Shown here: piece after piece, positions 7,627-16,556 of the stretch
How the letters are laid out: the number at the start of each line of letters is the position of its first letter
Position numbering within the stretch: the first letter of the stretch is position 1
Source of the DNA: Acidobacteria bacterium Ga0077534
GTDB lineage: Bacteria > Acidobacteriota > Blastocatellia > Pyrinomonadales > Pyrinomonadaceae
Direction: 5' to 3'
Assembly (NCBI GenBank): GCA_001464455.1
Contig: LNEI01000006.1
Span: forward strand, 25,242-89,241
DNA length: 64,000 nucleotides
Made by a program: the position numbers and the translations under genes
The notes under the pieces: generated by a model
Databases searched by the model: none
Seen by the model: only the letters and a program-made list of their open reading frames with translations
Told to the model about the DNA's origin: nothing

Positions 7627-7953
7627 ATGGCTGCGATCCTATCAACACACGCCGCGAAAGACAGGCAACGTAACGATAAGCGAGAAAAGCTGAGCGATCG
7701 CGTTCTGGTTGTCTCGCAAGTGTTGCTGTTCGCCTGCGGCGTGGCAGCTCCGGTCGCCGGACTTTTGCTTGCGGCTATCCACGCGGCTTTTCCGGCGATT
7801 CCCGAAATAGACGTCGCGGCGACCATTCTTTGTATCTTAACCATTCCTTTATTACTTCTGGGATCTCACCTGATGGATGTCATCGACCGCCGGCGTATGC
7901 GTCGGCGTGAGACACCGTCTATCGAGAAGCCTCAACTATATGACAACAACTGA
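7627..7953 (+). CDS. Small two-helix membrane protein preceding kup
   Basis: 108 residues with a basic N-terminus (HAAKDRQRNDKREK), two hydrophobic helices (about residues 27-50 and 62-82) and a strongly basic cytoplasmic tail (DRRRMRRRE). No family recognised. It overlaps the kup start by 14 bases, so it is probably co-translated with the transporter. Its position suggests an accessory or regulatory subunit, but nothing in the sequence proves that. Confidence 0.6.
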   Translation: MAAILSTHAAKDRQRNDKREKLSDRVLVVSQVLLFACGVAAPVAGLLLAAIHAAFPAIPEIDVAATILCILTIPLLLLGSHLMDVIDRRRMRRRETPSIEKPQLYDNN

Positions 7954-9877
7954 AACTGTCGAAGACATACATTCAACGTATGCCGACGTAGAAAAACCAA
8001 AAGAGAGTCCGAGCGGCAAGTATCTAGCATTTTTATCGCTCGCCGCCCTCGGCGTGGTGTATGGCGATATCGGCACTTCTCCGCTTTATGCTCTGCGTGA
8101 ATGCTTTCATGGCCCGCATGCTATCGCGGTGACGCCCGGAAACATCCTGGGCGTTCTATCGCTGATCTTCTGGTCGCTTATCATCGTCGTTTCGATAAAG
8201 TATCTGGTTTTCGTTCTGCGAGCCGACAATCACGGCGAAGGCGGGATCCTGTCCTTGGCCGCTTTGGCGACGCCGATCAAGCCCTCGGGCAAAACAGAGA
8301 AGCGGGTCCTGATCGCTTTGGGCATCTTCGGTGCGGCTTTGCTTTACGGTGACGGTGTTCTAACTCCAGCGATCTCGATCCTCGGTGCGGTCGAGGGATT
8401 GACCGTCGCGACACCGGCGATGACACCGTTCGTTGTTCCGGTTACCATAGCGATCCTTGTTGGATTATTTATGTTTCAGAGCCGGGGAACGGCTCGTGTG
8501 GGACGGGTGTTCGGACCGGTAACGCTGATCTGGTTCACTGTGCTGGCAGTGCTCGGTATCGCACAGATCGTTCAGTCCCCGTCCGTGCTATCGGCGGCCA
8601 ATCCGCTGTACGGTGTAAATTTCTTTATTGAGAACGGCTGGCACGGGTTCGTGATCCTTGGTTCCGTGTTTCTGGTGGTAACAGGCGGAGAGGCACTCTA
8701 TGCGGATATGGGACATTTTGGAAAAAAACCGATCCGTTTGGCGTGGTTTTTCGTGGCCCTTCCGGGACTTCTCCTCAATTATTTTGGCCAGGGGGCACTG
8801 CTGCTTGAGAACCCGGCGATGGCCGAGAATCCATTCTACCGCCTTGCCCCGTCGTGGGCCTTGTATCCGATGATCGTGCTCGCGACATCTGCGGCCGTCA
8901 TTGCTTCACAAGCTCTGATCTCAGGTGCATTTTCGCTGACGATGCAGGCGGTTCAGCTTGGATTCCTGCCGCGCGTGAAGATCCAGCACACTTCGAGCCG
9001 CGAATTTGGACAGATATATCTTCCCGGCGTGAATTGGGCGATCATGGTGGGCTGTATCGCGATCGTCATCGGCTTTGGCAGCTCAAGCAGGCTTGCGTCG
9101 GCATACGGTATCGCGGTGACATCGACGATGGTCATCACGACGATCTTGTTCTACTTTGTCGCACGGGAACGCTGGAACTGGGGATTCTTGCCAACGGCAG
9201 CTCTTTGTGGGGCATTTTTGATCATTGATCTTGCGTTCTTTGGAGCGAACGCTATCAAGATCCTTGACGGTGGTTGGTTTCCGCTCGGACTCGCAGCACT
9301 CATTTTCACAGTGATGGTCACTTGGAAGAAGGGCCGGAGTATTCTACAACGCCGCGTGACGGAGGAGACAGAACCGCTCGAGGAATTCTTGGAAAAACTC
9401 GAACGCGATAAGCCGATGCGGGTTCCGGGGCTTGCCGTCTTTATGAACGGCAACGCCTCACGGACACCGCCGGCTATGCTTCATAATTTGGAGCACAACA
9501 AGGTGCTTCACGAGCAGGTGTTGTTCGTAACGGTCAAAACGCGTCCGATCCCATACGTGCGCGAAGATGAACGCGAAAAGCTCGAACGGCTCGGCAATGG
9601 CTTCTGGCGCGTAAAGATCTACTACGGCTATATGGAAGACCCGAACATCCCGCGAGAGCTTGAAAAACTGAGCCGTCCAGGCCTGATACTGCGTCGCTGC
9701 GACATTACGTACTTCCTCGGGCGTGAGACGATAATCGCGACGCGCAAATATCCCGGAATGGCACGCTGGCGTGAGCGGCTGTTTGGGCTGCTCACAAAGA
9801 ACGCGAGGAGTGCGACCGCCTACTTTGGAATTCCGCCGAATCGGGTCGTTGAGTTGGGAGAACAGGTTGAAATATAG
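7940..9877 (+). CDS. kup: Kup-type potassium uptake transporter
   Basis: 645 residues, close to the 622 of E. coli Kup. About twelve membrane helices fill residues 25-450. Family motifs are GDIGTSPLYAL, GEGGILSLAAL, GDGVLTPAISILG and GGEALYADMGHFG. A cytoplasmic C-terminal domain of ~190 residues follows. Kup proteins import K+ with protons. I chose the ATG at 7940, which keeps the 14-base overlap with the preceding gene; an earlier in-frame codon at 7877 would give an atypical Arg-rich extension. The gene ends seven bases from the convergent permease. Confidence 0.95.
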   Translation: MTTTETVEDIHSTYADVEKPKESPSGKYLAFLSLAALGVVYGDIGTSPLYALRECFHGPHAIAVTPGNILGVLSLIFWSLIIVVSIKYLVFVLRADNHGEGGILSLAALATPIKPSGKTEKRVLIALGIFGAALLYGDGVLTPAISILGAVEGLTVATPAMTPFVVPVTIAILVGLFMFQSRGTARVGRVFGPVTLIWFTVLAVLGIAQIVQSPSVLSAANPLYGVNFFIENGWHGFVILGSVFLVVTGGEALYADMGHFGKKPIRLAWFFVALPGLLLNYFGQGALLLENPAMAENPFYRLAPSWALYPMIVLATSAAVIASQALISGAFSLTMQAVQLGFLPRVKIQHTSSREFGQIYLPGVNWAIMVGCIAIVIGFGSSSRLASAYGIAVTSTMVITTILFYFVARERWNWGFLPTAALCGAFLIIDLAFFGANAIKILDGGWFPLGLAALIFTVMVTWKKGRSILQRRVTEETEPLEEFLEKLERDKPMRVPGLAVFMNGNASRTPPAMLHNLEHNKVLHEQVLFVTVKTRPIPYVREDEREKLERLGNGFWRVKIYYGYMEDPNIPRELEKLSRPGLILRRCDITYFLGRETIIATRKYPGMARWRERLFGLLTKNARSATAYFGIPPNRVVELGEQVEI

Positions 9878-9883
9878 CTGGGG

Positions 9884-11890
9884 TTAGCCGCCGACGTGGA
9901 CGCTTGGGCGAAATTCGGCGTCGGGCTCGGCTTGACGAAGGATCTCGCGGGTGACCGGAGCCGTATCGCCCTCACCGAAGAGTATGTAACGGATCAGATA
10001 GTGGATCGGGTTTCCTTCGCTCCAGCCGAAGTAAACATGCGGGATCTTGTTGGTTTTGTCGCGGAGATACAGCAGCAATCCGGCTATCGCGTTCGGCACG
10101 GCCGGGGCTTTGGCTCGCAGGATTCGGTATCCGTCGATGTCGACGCCGGAGACTTCGAGTTTGCCGGCAAACTCAGATGCGTCGCCGATCTCAACCTCGA
10201 AAAATATGATCGGATCACTGGCCGGAATGTGGTTATCGACGCGTTTCTCGTGTTCCTTGAAGCGGTATTCGGTCACGTCACCTGTTTCACGACGGTTGGT
10301 TACGATACGGATCTCGCCATCGTCGATATCTTCCAGAAACGCCATCGCGGTTTCGTCGAACTCGATCTTATTGATACGAAGCTCGGTTGTTCTGAGGGCT
10401 CGTGATACAAATGAGGCAAAAATGATCGCCAGGATAAAGAGTGTCGCGATCTGAAGTCCGCTCGGCTGTTCTACGATATTGACGAGAGTCGTATAAATGA
10501 AGATCAGCGTGATCAAAGCGTAGAGTACCCACCGCTTTTCGCCCCGGCGGCGCGACGCGATAGCGACGGCGATCGCCGCGGATGTCATCAGAGCGAGAAC
10601 GCCGGTAGCATAAGCACCGCCCTGAGCGACGACGCTCGCTCCAAAGGCGATCGTGACGATAAAGCAGATGCCCGTGAACACAAGTACGAGCGGCCGCACT
10701 GCACGTGCCCAATTCGGGGCCATGCCGTATCGCGGCAGATAGCGCGGAACGATGTTGAGCAATCCCGCCATCGCCGACGCTCCGGCAAACCACAGGATCA
10801 TGATCGTCGAGACGTCATAGATAGTTCCGAAAACGCCGCCTAGCATCTTATGGGCAAGATATGAAACGGCACGTCCATAGGCCTGACCACCCGGCTGAAA
10901 CGCCTCGGCGGGAATTAGCATCGAGGTAACGATACTACTGCCGACGAGCATGAAACTCATGATTATCGCAGCACCACTTAGCAGCTTCTTGCCGTTGCGA
11001 ATTCGCCCGGGGATCTCGGCTGAGTCATCGATATGTGGGTTTTCGGTATTGGCGATTGGAGGCTGGGAGGATTCTTTCGCCGCCGTTTCTTCATCGCTCT
11101 TAATGAGCGGCATAACGACGACGCCAGTCTCAAAGCCGGAAAGGCCGAGGGCGAGTTTTGGAAACACCCAGAGCGATGCAAGTGCCAGCCAAAGCAGGCT
11201 GCCCGATACGTCCGGGTGAGCCCAAACCGCATTCTGCCAATTCTGAAAAGCCCCCGCATCAACAAAGATCAGCTCATACAAACCACGCACGATCGTGACG
11301 GAGGTCAGCAACAAAAAGATGACCACGATCCCGACCGCTATACCGATCGCCTCGTTAAACCCGCGGAGAAAGACCATGCCAAGTAGCGTGATCAGCACCA
11401 GCGTGATCAGCACCGGATGATGCATGAACGGCAGGTAATGCTCGAACAACGGGTTTTCGACGATATGAGCGGTCGCGTCGGCGGCCGACAGAGTGATCGT
11501 GATGATGAAGCTGGTAGCTACGAAACCGAGCAGGACGAGGACGAACATCTTGCCCTTCCAGCGAGAGAGCAGATTCTCCAGCATCGAGATCGAGCCGTCG
11601 CCGTGCGGGCTGTCTTCAGCCACCCGCTTGTACATAGGCAACGCCCCAAAGAGCGTAAGAATGACGAGCACGAAGGTCGCAAAAGGGGCAAGAGCACCCG
11701 CGGCGAGGAAAGCGATACCTGGCTGGTAACCGAGAGTCGAGAAATAATCGACGCCTGTAAGACACATCACCTTCCACCAGGAATGTTTCTGATGCTCGTG
11801 TTTCACGGGTTCAGAAGGGTCCGCAGTCGGCTTTGTTCCCTTCATCAACCAGTTTCTGAGGCTGAACTTACTAGATGTCTCGTTTCCCAT
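9884..11890 (-). CDS. APC-superfamily permease, possibly a potassium or amino acid transporter
   Basis: 668 residues. After a polar N-terminus (~45 residues) comes [20 protein letters not shown], a first helix typical of an APC subgroup, then about twelve membrane segments up to residue ~500 and a ~170-residue soluble C-terminal domain. Related proteins are usually annotated only as APC permeases, while the KimA branch imports K+. The convergent Kup gene and KdpDE-like pair make K+ plausible, but the substrate is not proven. I chose the ATG at 11890; a TTG at 11932 is an alternative. Confidence 0.8.
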   Translation of the reverse strand: MGNETSSKFSLRNWLMKGTKPTADPSEPVKHEHQKHSWWKVMCLTGVDYFSTLGYQPGIAFLAAGALAPFATFVLVILTLFGALPMYKRVAEDSPHGDGSISMLENLLSRWKGKMFVLVLLGFVATSFIITITLSAADATAHIVENPLFEHYLPFMHHPVLITLVLITLLGMVFLRGFNEAIGIAVGIVVIFLLLTSVTIVRGLYELIFVDAGAFQNWQNAVWAHPDVSGSLLWLALASLWVFPKLALGLSGFETGVVVMPLIKSDEETAAKESSQPPIANTENPHIDDSAEIPGRIRNGKKLLSGAAIIMSFMLVGSSIVTSMLIPAEAFQPGGQAYGRAVSYLAHKMLGGVFGTIYDVSTIMILWFAGASAMAGLLNIVPRYLPRYGMAPNWARAVRPLVLVFTGICFIVTIAFGASVVAQGGAYATGVLALMTSAAIAVAIASRRRGEKRWVLYALITLIFIYTTLVNIVEQPSGLQIATLFILAIIFASFVSRALRTTELRINKIEFDETAMAFLEDIDDGEIRIVTNRRETGDVTEYRFKEHEKRVDNHIPASDPIIFFEVEIGDASEFAGKLEVSGVDIDGYRILRAKAPAVPNAIAGLLLYLRDKTNKIPHVYFGWSEGNPIHYLIRYILFGEGDTAPVTREILRQAEPDAEFRPSVHVGG

Positions 11891-12083
11891 AATTGAGTGG
11901 CGATCCGGCCGCCTCTCATCGCAGAAAAGCAAATCGGCGCTCTCGACCCGGTCGATAACGCCTTTCCGAAGTTCGCTTATTTTTCGATGAAAATCAAATC
12001 GCCAGCGGCCTTAGTTACAAAATTGATCGGTTCATATGCAAACCGTTTCTGGTTGCTCGTGGTGAATTGCTATCCTGTTTGAC

Positions 12084-13475
12084 GTGATAACGGTACCGGA
12101 AAAGGTTTTGAGCTTTACAAGGGCGGTTGCTGAGGCTGGCGGCAGGGCGATGCTGAACGGCGGATGCGTTCGCGACGAACTGATGGGCGTCGAGCCGAAG
12201 GATTGGGACGTTGAGGTCTACGCTGTCGAACCCGAGAGGCTGCGAGAGATCGTGGCGAGATTTGGCGATGTAAATGCGGTCGGCGAGTCGTTTGCGGTTT
12301 ACAAGATCGGCAACGATCTCGACGTCAGCTTGCCTCGGCGGGAACGGAAATCGGGCGCGGGCCATCGTGGATTCGTCGTTGAAGGCGATCCATCGATGTC
12401 TTTCGAAGAGGCGTGCTCGCGGCGTGATTTTACGGTAAACGCGATCCTAAAAGATGCGATAACGGGCGAGGTCGTCGATCCTTTTAACGGCCGCAGCGAT
12501 ATCGACCGGAAGGTGTTGAAATTGGTTTCGCGTGAGACTTTCGGTGAGGATAGTTTGCGCGTGCTGCGGGCGGCCCAGTTTGCCGCGAGGTTCGAGTTCT
12601 CAGTTGACACGGAAACGATCGAAGTCTGCAAGAATAGCGACGTCACGGATCTGCCGAAAGAGCGTATTTGGGGTGAGCTCGAAAAGCTTCTGCTTCTCGC
12701 ACGGCAGCCTTCGATCGGGCTCAAGCTACTTTACGAATTCGGCGTTTTCCGGCAGCTATTTCCTGAGATCGAAGCCCTTGTCGGCGTTCCGCAGGAGCCT
12801 GAGTGGCATCCTGAGGGCGATGTCGACGTTCATACGATGATGGTCGTCGACGAGGCGCGGATGCTTATCGACGATCTAGATCATCCGCGAAAGGTCGCCG
12901 TCATGCTCGGAGCACTTTGCCACGACCTGGGAAAGCCACCGACTACCGAATTCGTCGACGGGAGAATTCGTTCTCGCGGCCACGATGAGGCCGGAGTCGA
13001 GCCGACCATCTCGTTTTTGAATAAGCTGGGGATATTCACGCTCGACGGTTTTGACGTGCGCGAGCAGATCATCCAACTCGTTCGCTATCACCTAAAGCCC
13101 GGCGAATACTACAAAACGAAAAACCCCGTTGGCGACGGAGCATTCCGTCGGCTCGCCCGCAAAGTCGAGCCCGACCTGCTCTACCGAGTCGCCAAAGCCG
13201 ACAGTCTTGGCCGCTATCCGGAGTGGGACAAGAGCAAAGCGATCTTTGGCTCGGAAGCTCAGGAGTGGTTTATCGAGAAGGTGCGCGAGCTGCAGGTCGA
13301 GAAAAAGGCGCCCGATCCGATCTTGATGGGTCGTCACCTGATTGAATTAGGAATGACGCCGGGCCGAGAGTTCAAGAAGATCCTCGATGAGATCTATGAG
13401 AAACAGTTGGACGGATTAGTTGCGAATCTGGAGGAGGCAAAATTTTTAGCTCATTCGGCTGGGAAAGAAGACTAG
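12084..13475 (+). CDS. cca: CCA-adding tRNA nucleotidyltransferase / poly(A) polymerase family with HD domain
   Basis: 463 residues starting with GTG. The nucleotidyltransferase head carries GGCVRDELMG (residues 26-35) and the metal-binding pair in KDWDVEVY (Asp40, Asp42), then RRDFTVNAI and the RNA-binding helices (GEDSLRVLRAAQFAARF). The C-terminal half has an HD phosphohydrolase domain (LCHDLGKPPTTEF and a downstream HDEAG). The layout matches bacterial class II CCA-adding enzymes that repair tRNA 3' ends. Poly(A) polymerase or an A-adding/CC-adding split cannot be excluded without the specificity residues. Confidence 0.9.
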   Translation: MITVPEKVLSFTRAVAEAGGRAMLNGGCVRDELMGVEPKDWDVEVYAVEPERLREIVARFGDVNAVGESFAVYKIGNDLDVSLPRRERKSGAGHRGFVVEGDPSMSFEEACSRRDFTVNAILKDAITGEVVDPFNGRSDIDRKVLKLVSRETFGEDSLRVLRAAQFAARFEFSVDTETIEVCKNSDVTDLPKERIWGELEKLLLLARQPSIGLKLLYEFGVFRQLFPEIEALVGVPQEPEWHPEGDVDVHTMMVVDEARMLIDDLDHPRKVAVMLGALCHDLGKPPTTEFVDGRIRSRGHDEAGVEPTISFLNKLGIFTLDGFDVREQIIQLVRYHLKPGEYYKTKNPVGDGAFRRLARKVEPDLLYRVAKADSLGRYPEWDKSKAIFGSEAQEWFIEKVRELQVEKKAPDPILMGRHLIELGMTPGREFKKILDEIYEKQLDGLVANLEEAKFLAHSAGKED

Positions 13476-13513
13476 CTGTTAGCTGTTAGCGAAGAAGCTT
13501 TTAGATCTTCCAC

Positions 13514-14248
13514 TTAAAGTTTTGTTTTAAGAAAGATCTGTTCCGGAACCGACCGTACCACGAACATTATTTGTCGCCATATTCCGAGCGAGTATAACGT
13601 GTGCTTTCGTGAGAGATAAGCTTTATAAACCGCTTTGGCGACGCGTTCGGGGCTTGCCGTGAGTGGTTTCGGAAGCTCCATCTCCGCTGTCATTTTTGTC
13701 TCGACGAACCCGGGTTTAACGGTTATCACGTTTACTTTCGTTTTTGCGAGGCGATGGCGTAGTCCCGCGAGAAACGTTGTAAAGCCAGCCTTTGCCGAGC
13801 CATAGATGTAATTGCTCTGTCGCCCGCGTTCGCCGGCGACGGACGAGATGCCGATGATCGTGCCTTCGTTCCGCGATTCGAGGTCGTTGGCGACAATGGA
13901 GACAATCGAGACCGCGCCTGTGTAGTTTGACGAGATGACCTTTTCTGCCTCGGACCAGTTGTTTTCGGAAACCTTCTGATCACCGAGCGAGCCGATCGAA
14001 TAAAGCACTACGTCAGGTTTGGCCGTAAGAGACGTGTAGAAATCGCAGTGAGCTGCAGTATCTTCGGCATCGAACTCCGCGGCGAATGCCTTTACTCCAT
14101 GGCGGATCTCAATGTCCTTAACCGATGTTTGAAGCTCCTCCGCCGACCGGGCCGCCAGAATGATGTCAAAGCCTTGAGCCGCGAATTCGTGAGCACACGC
14201 CAGCCCGATATCCGAACGACCTCCAAGAAGAAGTAGAGTTTTTGCCAT
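13514..14248 (-). CDS. dprE2: DprE2-like decaprenylphosphoryl-2-keto-ribose reductase (SDR)
   Basis: 244 residues of the short-chain dehydrogenase family: cofactor loop LLGGRSDIG at residues ~6-14, a substrate-site NYTG segment, ISSVAGERGR and the catalytic pair in NYIYGSAKAGF, then KPGFVETKM. DprE2 uses NADH to reduce the keto intermediate made by DprE1, yielding decaprenyl-phosphoryl-arabinose. The assignment rests on neighbours as much as on sequence: the next gene upstream on the strand is a DprE1-type oxidase, then a UbiA-type phosphoribosyltransferase. It is last in the operon. Confidence 0.85.
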   Translation of the reverse strand: MAKTLLLLGGRSDIGLACAHEFAAQGFDIILAARSAEELQTSVKDIEIRHGVKAFAAEFDAEDTAAHCDFYTSLTAKPDVVLYSIGSLGDQKVSENNWSEAEKVISSNYTGAVSIVSIVANDLESRNEGTIIGISSVAGERGRQSNYIYGSAKAGFTTFLAGLRHRLAKTKVNVITVKPGFVETKMTAEMELPKPLTASPERVAKAVYKAYLSRKHTLYSLGIWRQIMFVVRSVPEQIFLKTKL

Positions 14249-14286
14249 AACTAACAACTATAAACTAACAACTGATAACTGCTTTC

Positions 14287-15597
14287 TCAGCTAGTGTTTC
14301 TGAGCCTTTTTGCCTGTGCTGACGTAAAACGCCCTGAAGGCACGATGTCGTTGTAACCGCGCTGAAAGACGTTGGGCTTCATACGTGCGTCTTTGGCCAG
14401 ATAGATACGGCCGTTGTTTTTCATCACGATCTCATCAAGTTCGTCTAGCAGTCCGAAAACCTTTTCGTTGACCTTGAAATCGAGAGCGAGCGTGAAGCCT
14501 TCCATCGGAAAGCTCATAAACGAGTTTGGGTGCGGCTTGCCAAAAAGCTTCAGGACCGCGAGCGGCGAGCCTTCGCCGGACCGAGATATCTTTTCGAGGA
14601 TCTCTACGACGCCCTCACTTTTGTCGAGCGGGAGAACGAATTGATACTGGACGAAACCATTCCTGCCGTAAAGCCTGTTCCAGTCGCGAATGCCGTCGAG
14701 AGGATAGAAAAAGGGATCGAAATGAACTATCGACGTCTTTCGCTCGGACAGTTGGCGATTGAAATATAGTGTATTAAAGGACTTTATCGTGAGGGGATTT
14801 AGTGCGAAGGCCGGTGCGTTGAACGGTATCGACGGACCGCTTTTCGGCGGCAGCCTAAGCGGGTCGGCCGAATATTGTCTCGGAAGATCGGCCAACTTGG
14901 TATGTTCGCCAAGCTGAAGTATCGAGCGTCCTAAACTTTTCCCGCGAGCGGTACAGTCGAGCCAGGCAACGGAGTAAGTAGAACTCGAGTTATCGGCAAA
15001 CTGCTTCATTACCGCATCAATGTTCGCCGATTTTATCGAGTTCTGATCGATAAATGCGGTTTCGATAGGCTGCAAACGAAACCTTGCCCTCAGGATCAGG
15101 CCTGTTAAGCCCATTCCTCCGCAGGTTTGCCAGAAAAGAGCGGCGTTCTCGTTCGGGGAACAACGTCGGACTACGCCGGTTTCATCCACTAGATCAAAAC
15201 TAATAACATGCGACGCGAAACCGCCTTCCTTGTGGTGATTTTTCCCGTGAACGTCGGCACCGATAGCACCGCCAACGGTTATGAATTTGGTTCCCGGCGT
15301 CACGGGCAGAAAAAAGCCCCTTGGCACGATGACGTCGAGAATATCTGAGAAAAGTACCCCGCTCTCACATTCGATCTCGCCTTTTTCGAGGTCGAGATCG
15401 AGGAACTTGTTGAGGCGAAGTGTCGAAAGAATATTGTCGCCCAGCGAGGCGTCGCCATATGAGCGGCCGTTTCCGCGTATGGTTATTTCGTCAGAACCCC
15501 CGATCAATGCGGCGATCTCGCTCTGTCGCGACGTCTCGGTGAAAGCAGCTTCCACGATTGGGTAATTTCCCCAATTTGTTACGGTTCTACGACGCAT
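14287..15597 (-). CDS. dprE1: DprE1-like decaprenylphosphoryl-ribose 2'-oxidase (FAD-linked)
   Basis: 436 residues of the vanillyl-alcohol-oxidase FAD family. The N-terminal FAD domain shows RGNGRSYGDASLGDN and VTPGTKFITVGGAIGADVHG; the substrate domain ends YLAKDARMKPNVFQRGY, close to mycobacterial DprE1 (AKDSRT). DprE1 oxidises the 2'-hydroxyl of decaprenyl-phosphoryl-ribose. Where the mycobacterial enzyme has the benzothiazinone target Cys387 (NICVDF), this one has Ala (TLALDF). The gene overlaps the upstream UbiA-type gene by 11 bases, so they are coupled. Confidence 0.87.
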   Translation of the reverse strand: MRRRTVTNWGNYPIVEAAFTETSRQSEIAALIGGSDEITIRGNGRSYGDASLGDNILSTLRLNKFLDLDLEKGEIECESGVLFSDILDVIVPRGFFLPVTPGTKFITVGGAIGADVHGKNHHKEGGFASHVISFDLVDETGVVRRCSPNENAALFWQTCGGMGLTGLILRARFRLQPIETAFIDQNSIKSANIDAVMKQFADNSSSTYSVAWLDCTARGKSLGRSILQLGEHTKLADLPRQYSADPLRLPPKSGPSIPFNAPAFALNPLTIKSFNTLYFNRQLSERKTSIVHFDPFFYPLDGIRDWNRLYGRNGFVQYQFVLPLDKSEGVVEILEKISRSGEGSPLAVLKLFGKPHPNSFMSFPMEGFTLALDFKVNEKVFGLLDELDEIVMKNNGRIYLAKDARMKPNVFQRGYNDIVPSGRFTSAQAKRLRNTS

Positions 15598-16453
15598 AGA
15601 GAATCACTGCAAATGCGACGAGCCAGAGTCCGATCATTGCCTGGATCATCGTGTCCTTGAGCAGTATCAGCGTCGGTGAGCCGCTTTTTTGCTCGACCAT
15701 CGCGATCTGCAGGAACCTGAGTAGGCCAATGATGACAAAGATCGACGTTAGATAAACATTGTCGGACCTCAGCCGCGTGACGACGTCCTCTGAGACCGTA
15801 TACATGATGTAGCAAACGATCGTCGTGCCGGCGAGGACGATCAGGCAGTTGTCGATAAAGGGAAGTGTATAACCTCCGAGAGACGGCCTAAGTGCCGATT
15901 TGTCGACATCGAGCAGAAGATCGTCCCGGCGTTTCCCTAATGCGAGACAGCACGCCAGCAAAAACGTCATCAGGATCAGCCATTTCGAAACTGGAACCCC
16001 CACCGCGACACCGCCGGCAAGGACCCGCAGCACAAACCCGACCGCGATAACCGAAATGTCTATGATAGAAATATGCTTGAGTATCAGGCAATAGAGGATC
16101 TGTACCGCGAAATAACCGCCGATGACCGCCAGAAATTCAAGGTTCACCAAAAAAGCCGAGCTGATCGCCGCCCCACAAAGGAGTAACATTAGAAGGACGG
16201 CGGTGCTTCGAGAAACGCTTCCGATCGCGAGCGGCCGATTGCGTTTAACTTCGTGGAGTTTGTCTTTTTCTAGATCGAAGAGGTCATTGAAAACGTAAAC
16301 CGCACTTGCTGCTAAACAAAACGACGCGAAAGCCACGGCCAGCCGATGATCGGCGACCAGCAATCCGATCTTCCCCGCAAAGAAAGCAGGAATAAAGACA
16401 AAGAAATTCTTTATCCACTGATGCGGGCGTAGAAGTTTTATAATGTTGGTCAA
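15587..16453 (-). CDS. UbiA-family decaprenyl-phosphate phosphoribosyltransferase
   Basis: 288 residues with about eight membrane helices. The two metal/diphosphate motifs of the family are present: NDLFDLEKDKLHEVKRNRP near residue 55 and GKRRDDLLLD near residue 170. The start RPHQWIKNFFVF is typical of the 5-phosphoribosyl-1-diphosphate:decaprenyl-phosphate transferases (Rv3806c type), not of quinone-pathway UbiA. The product would be decaprenyl-phosphoryl-5-phosphoribose. No gene for the next step, removal of the 5-phosphate, is seen in the operon. The start codon is TTG, which begins right beside a repeat element. Confidence 0.85.
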   Translation of the reverse strand: MTNIIKLLRPHQWIKNFFVFIPAFFAGKIGLLVADHRLAVAFASFCLAASAVYVFNDLFDLEKDKLHEVKRNRPLAIGSVSRSTAVLLMLLLCGAAISSAFLVNLEFLAVIGGYFAVQILYCLILKHISIIDISVIAVGFVLRVLAGGVAVGVPVSKWLILMTFLLACCLALGKRRDDLLLDVDKSALRPSLGGYTLPFIDNCLIVLAGTTIVCYIMYTVSEDVVTRLRSDNVYLTSIFVIIGLLRFLQIAMVEQKSGSPTLILLKDTMIQAMIGLWLVAFAVILYAS

Positions 16454-16468
16454 AAGGTTGTTTTTTAG

Positions 16469-16549
16469 CTTTGCGTCTTCTTTGCGACCTTTGCGTTTTA
16501 GAAAATGGTTTTAACGCAAAGAACGCAAAGGTCGCCAAGAAACGCAAAG
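16469..16549. repeat. Short inverted repeat of the AACGCAAAGGTCGC family
   Basis: The left arm 16469-16497 and right arm 16522-16549 are reverse complements at about 26 of 28 positions, built from units like CGCAAAGGTCGC and ACGCAAAG, with a third partial unit at 16511. Related, more diverged arms flank the GxxExxY gene at 57050-57525. It lies between the GT-C-like gene and the UbiA-type gene. Confidence 0.75.
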
Positions 16550-16556
16550 GAAAATC

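Noticed and set aside
9896..11896. Several plus-strand frames opposite the APC permease
   Set aside because: All are shadows of one membrane protein gene; hydrophobic codons give Asp/Arg/His-rich antisense translations.
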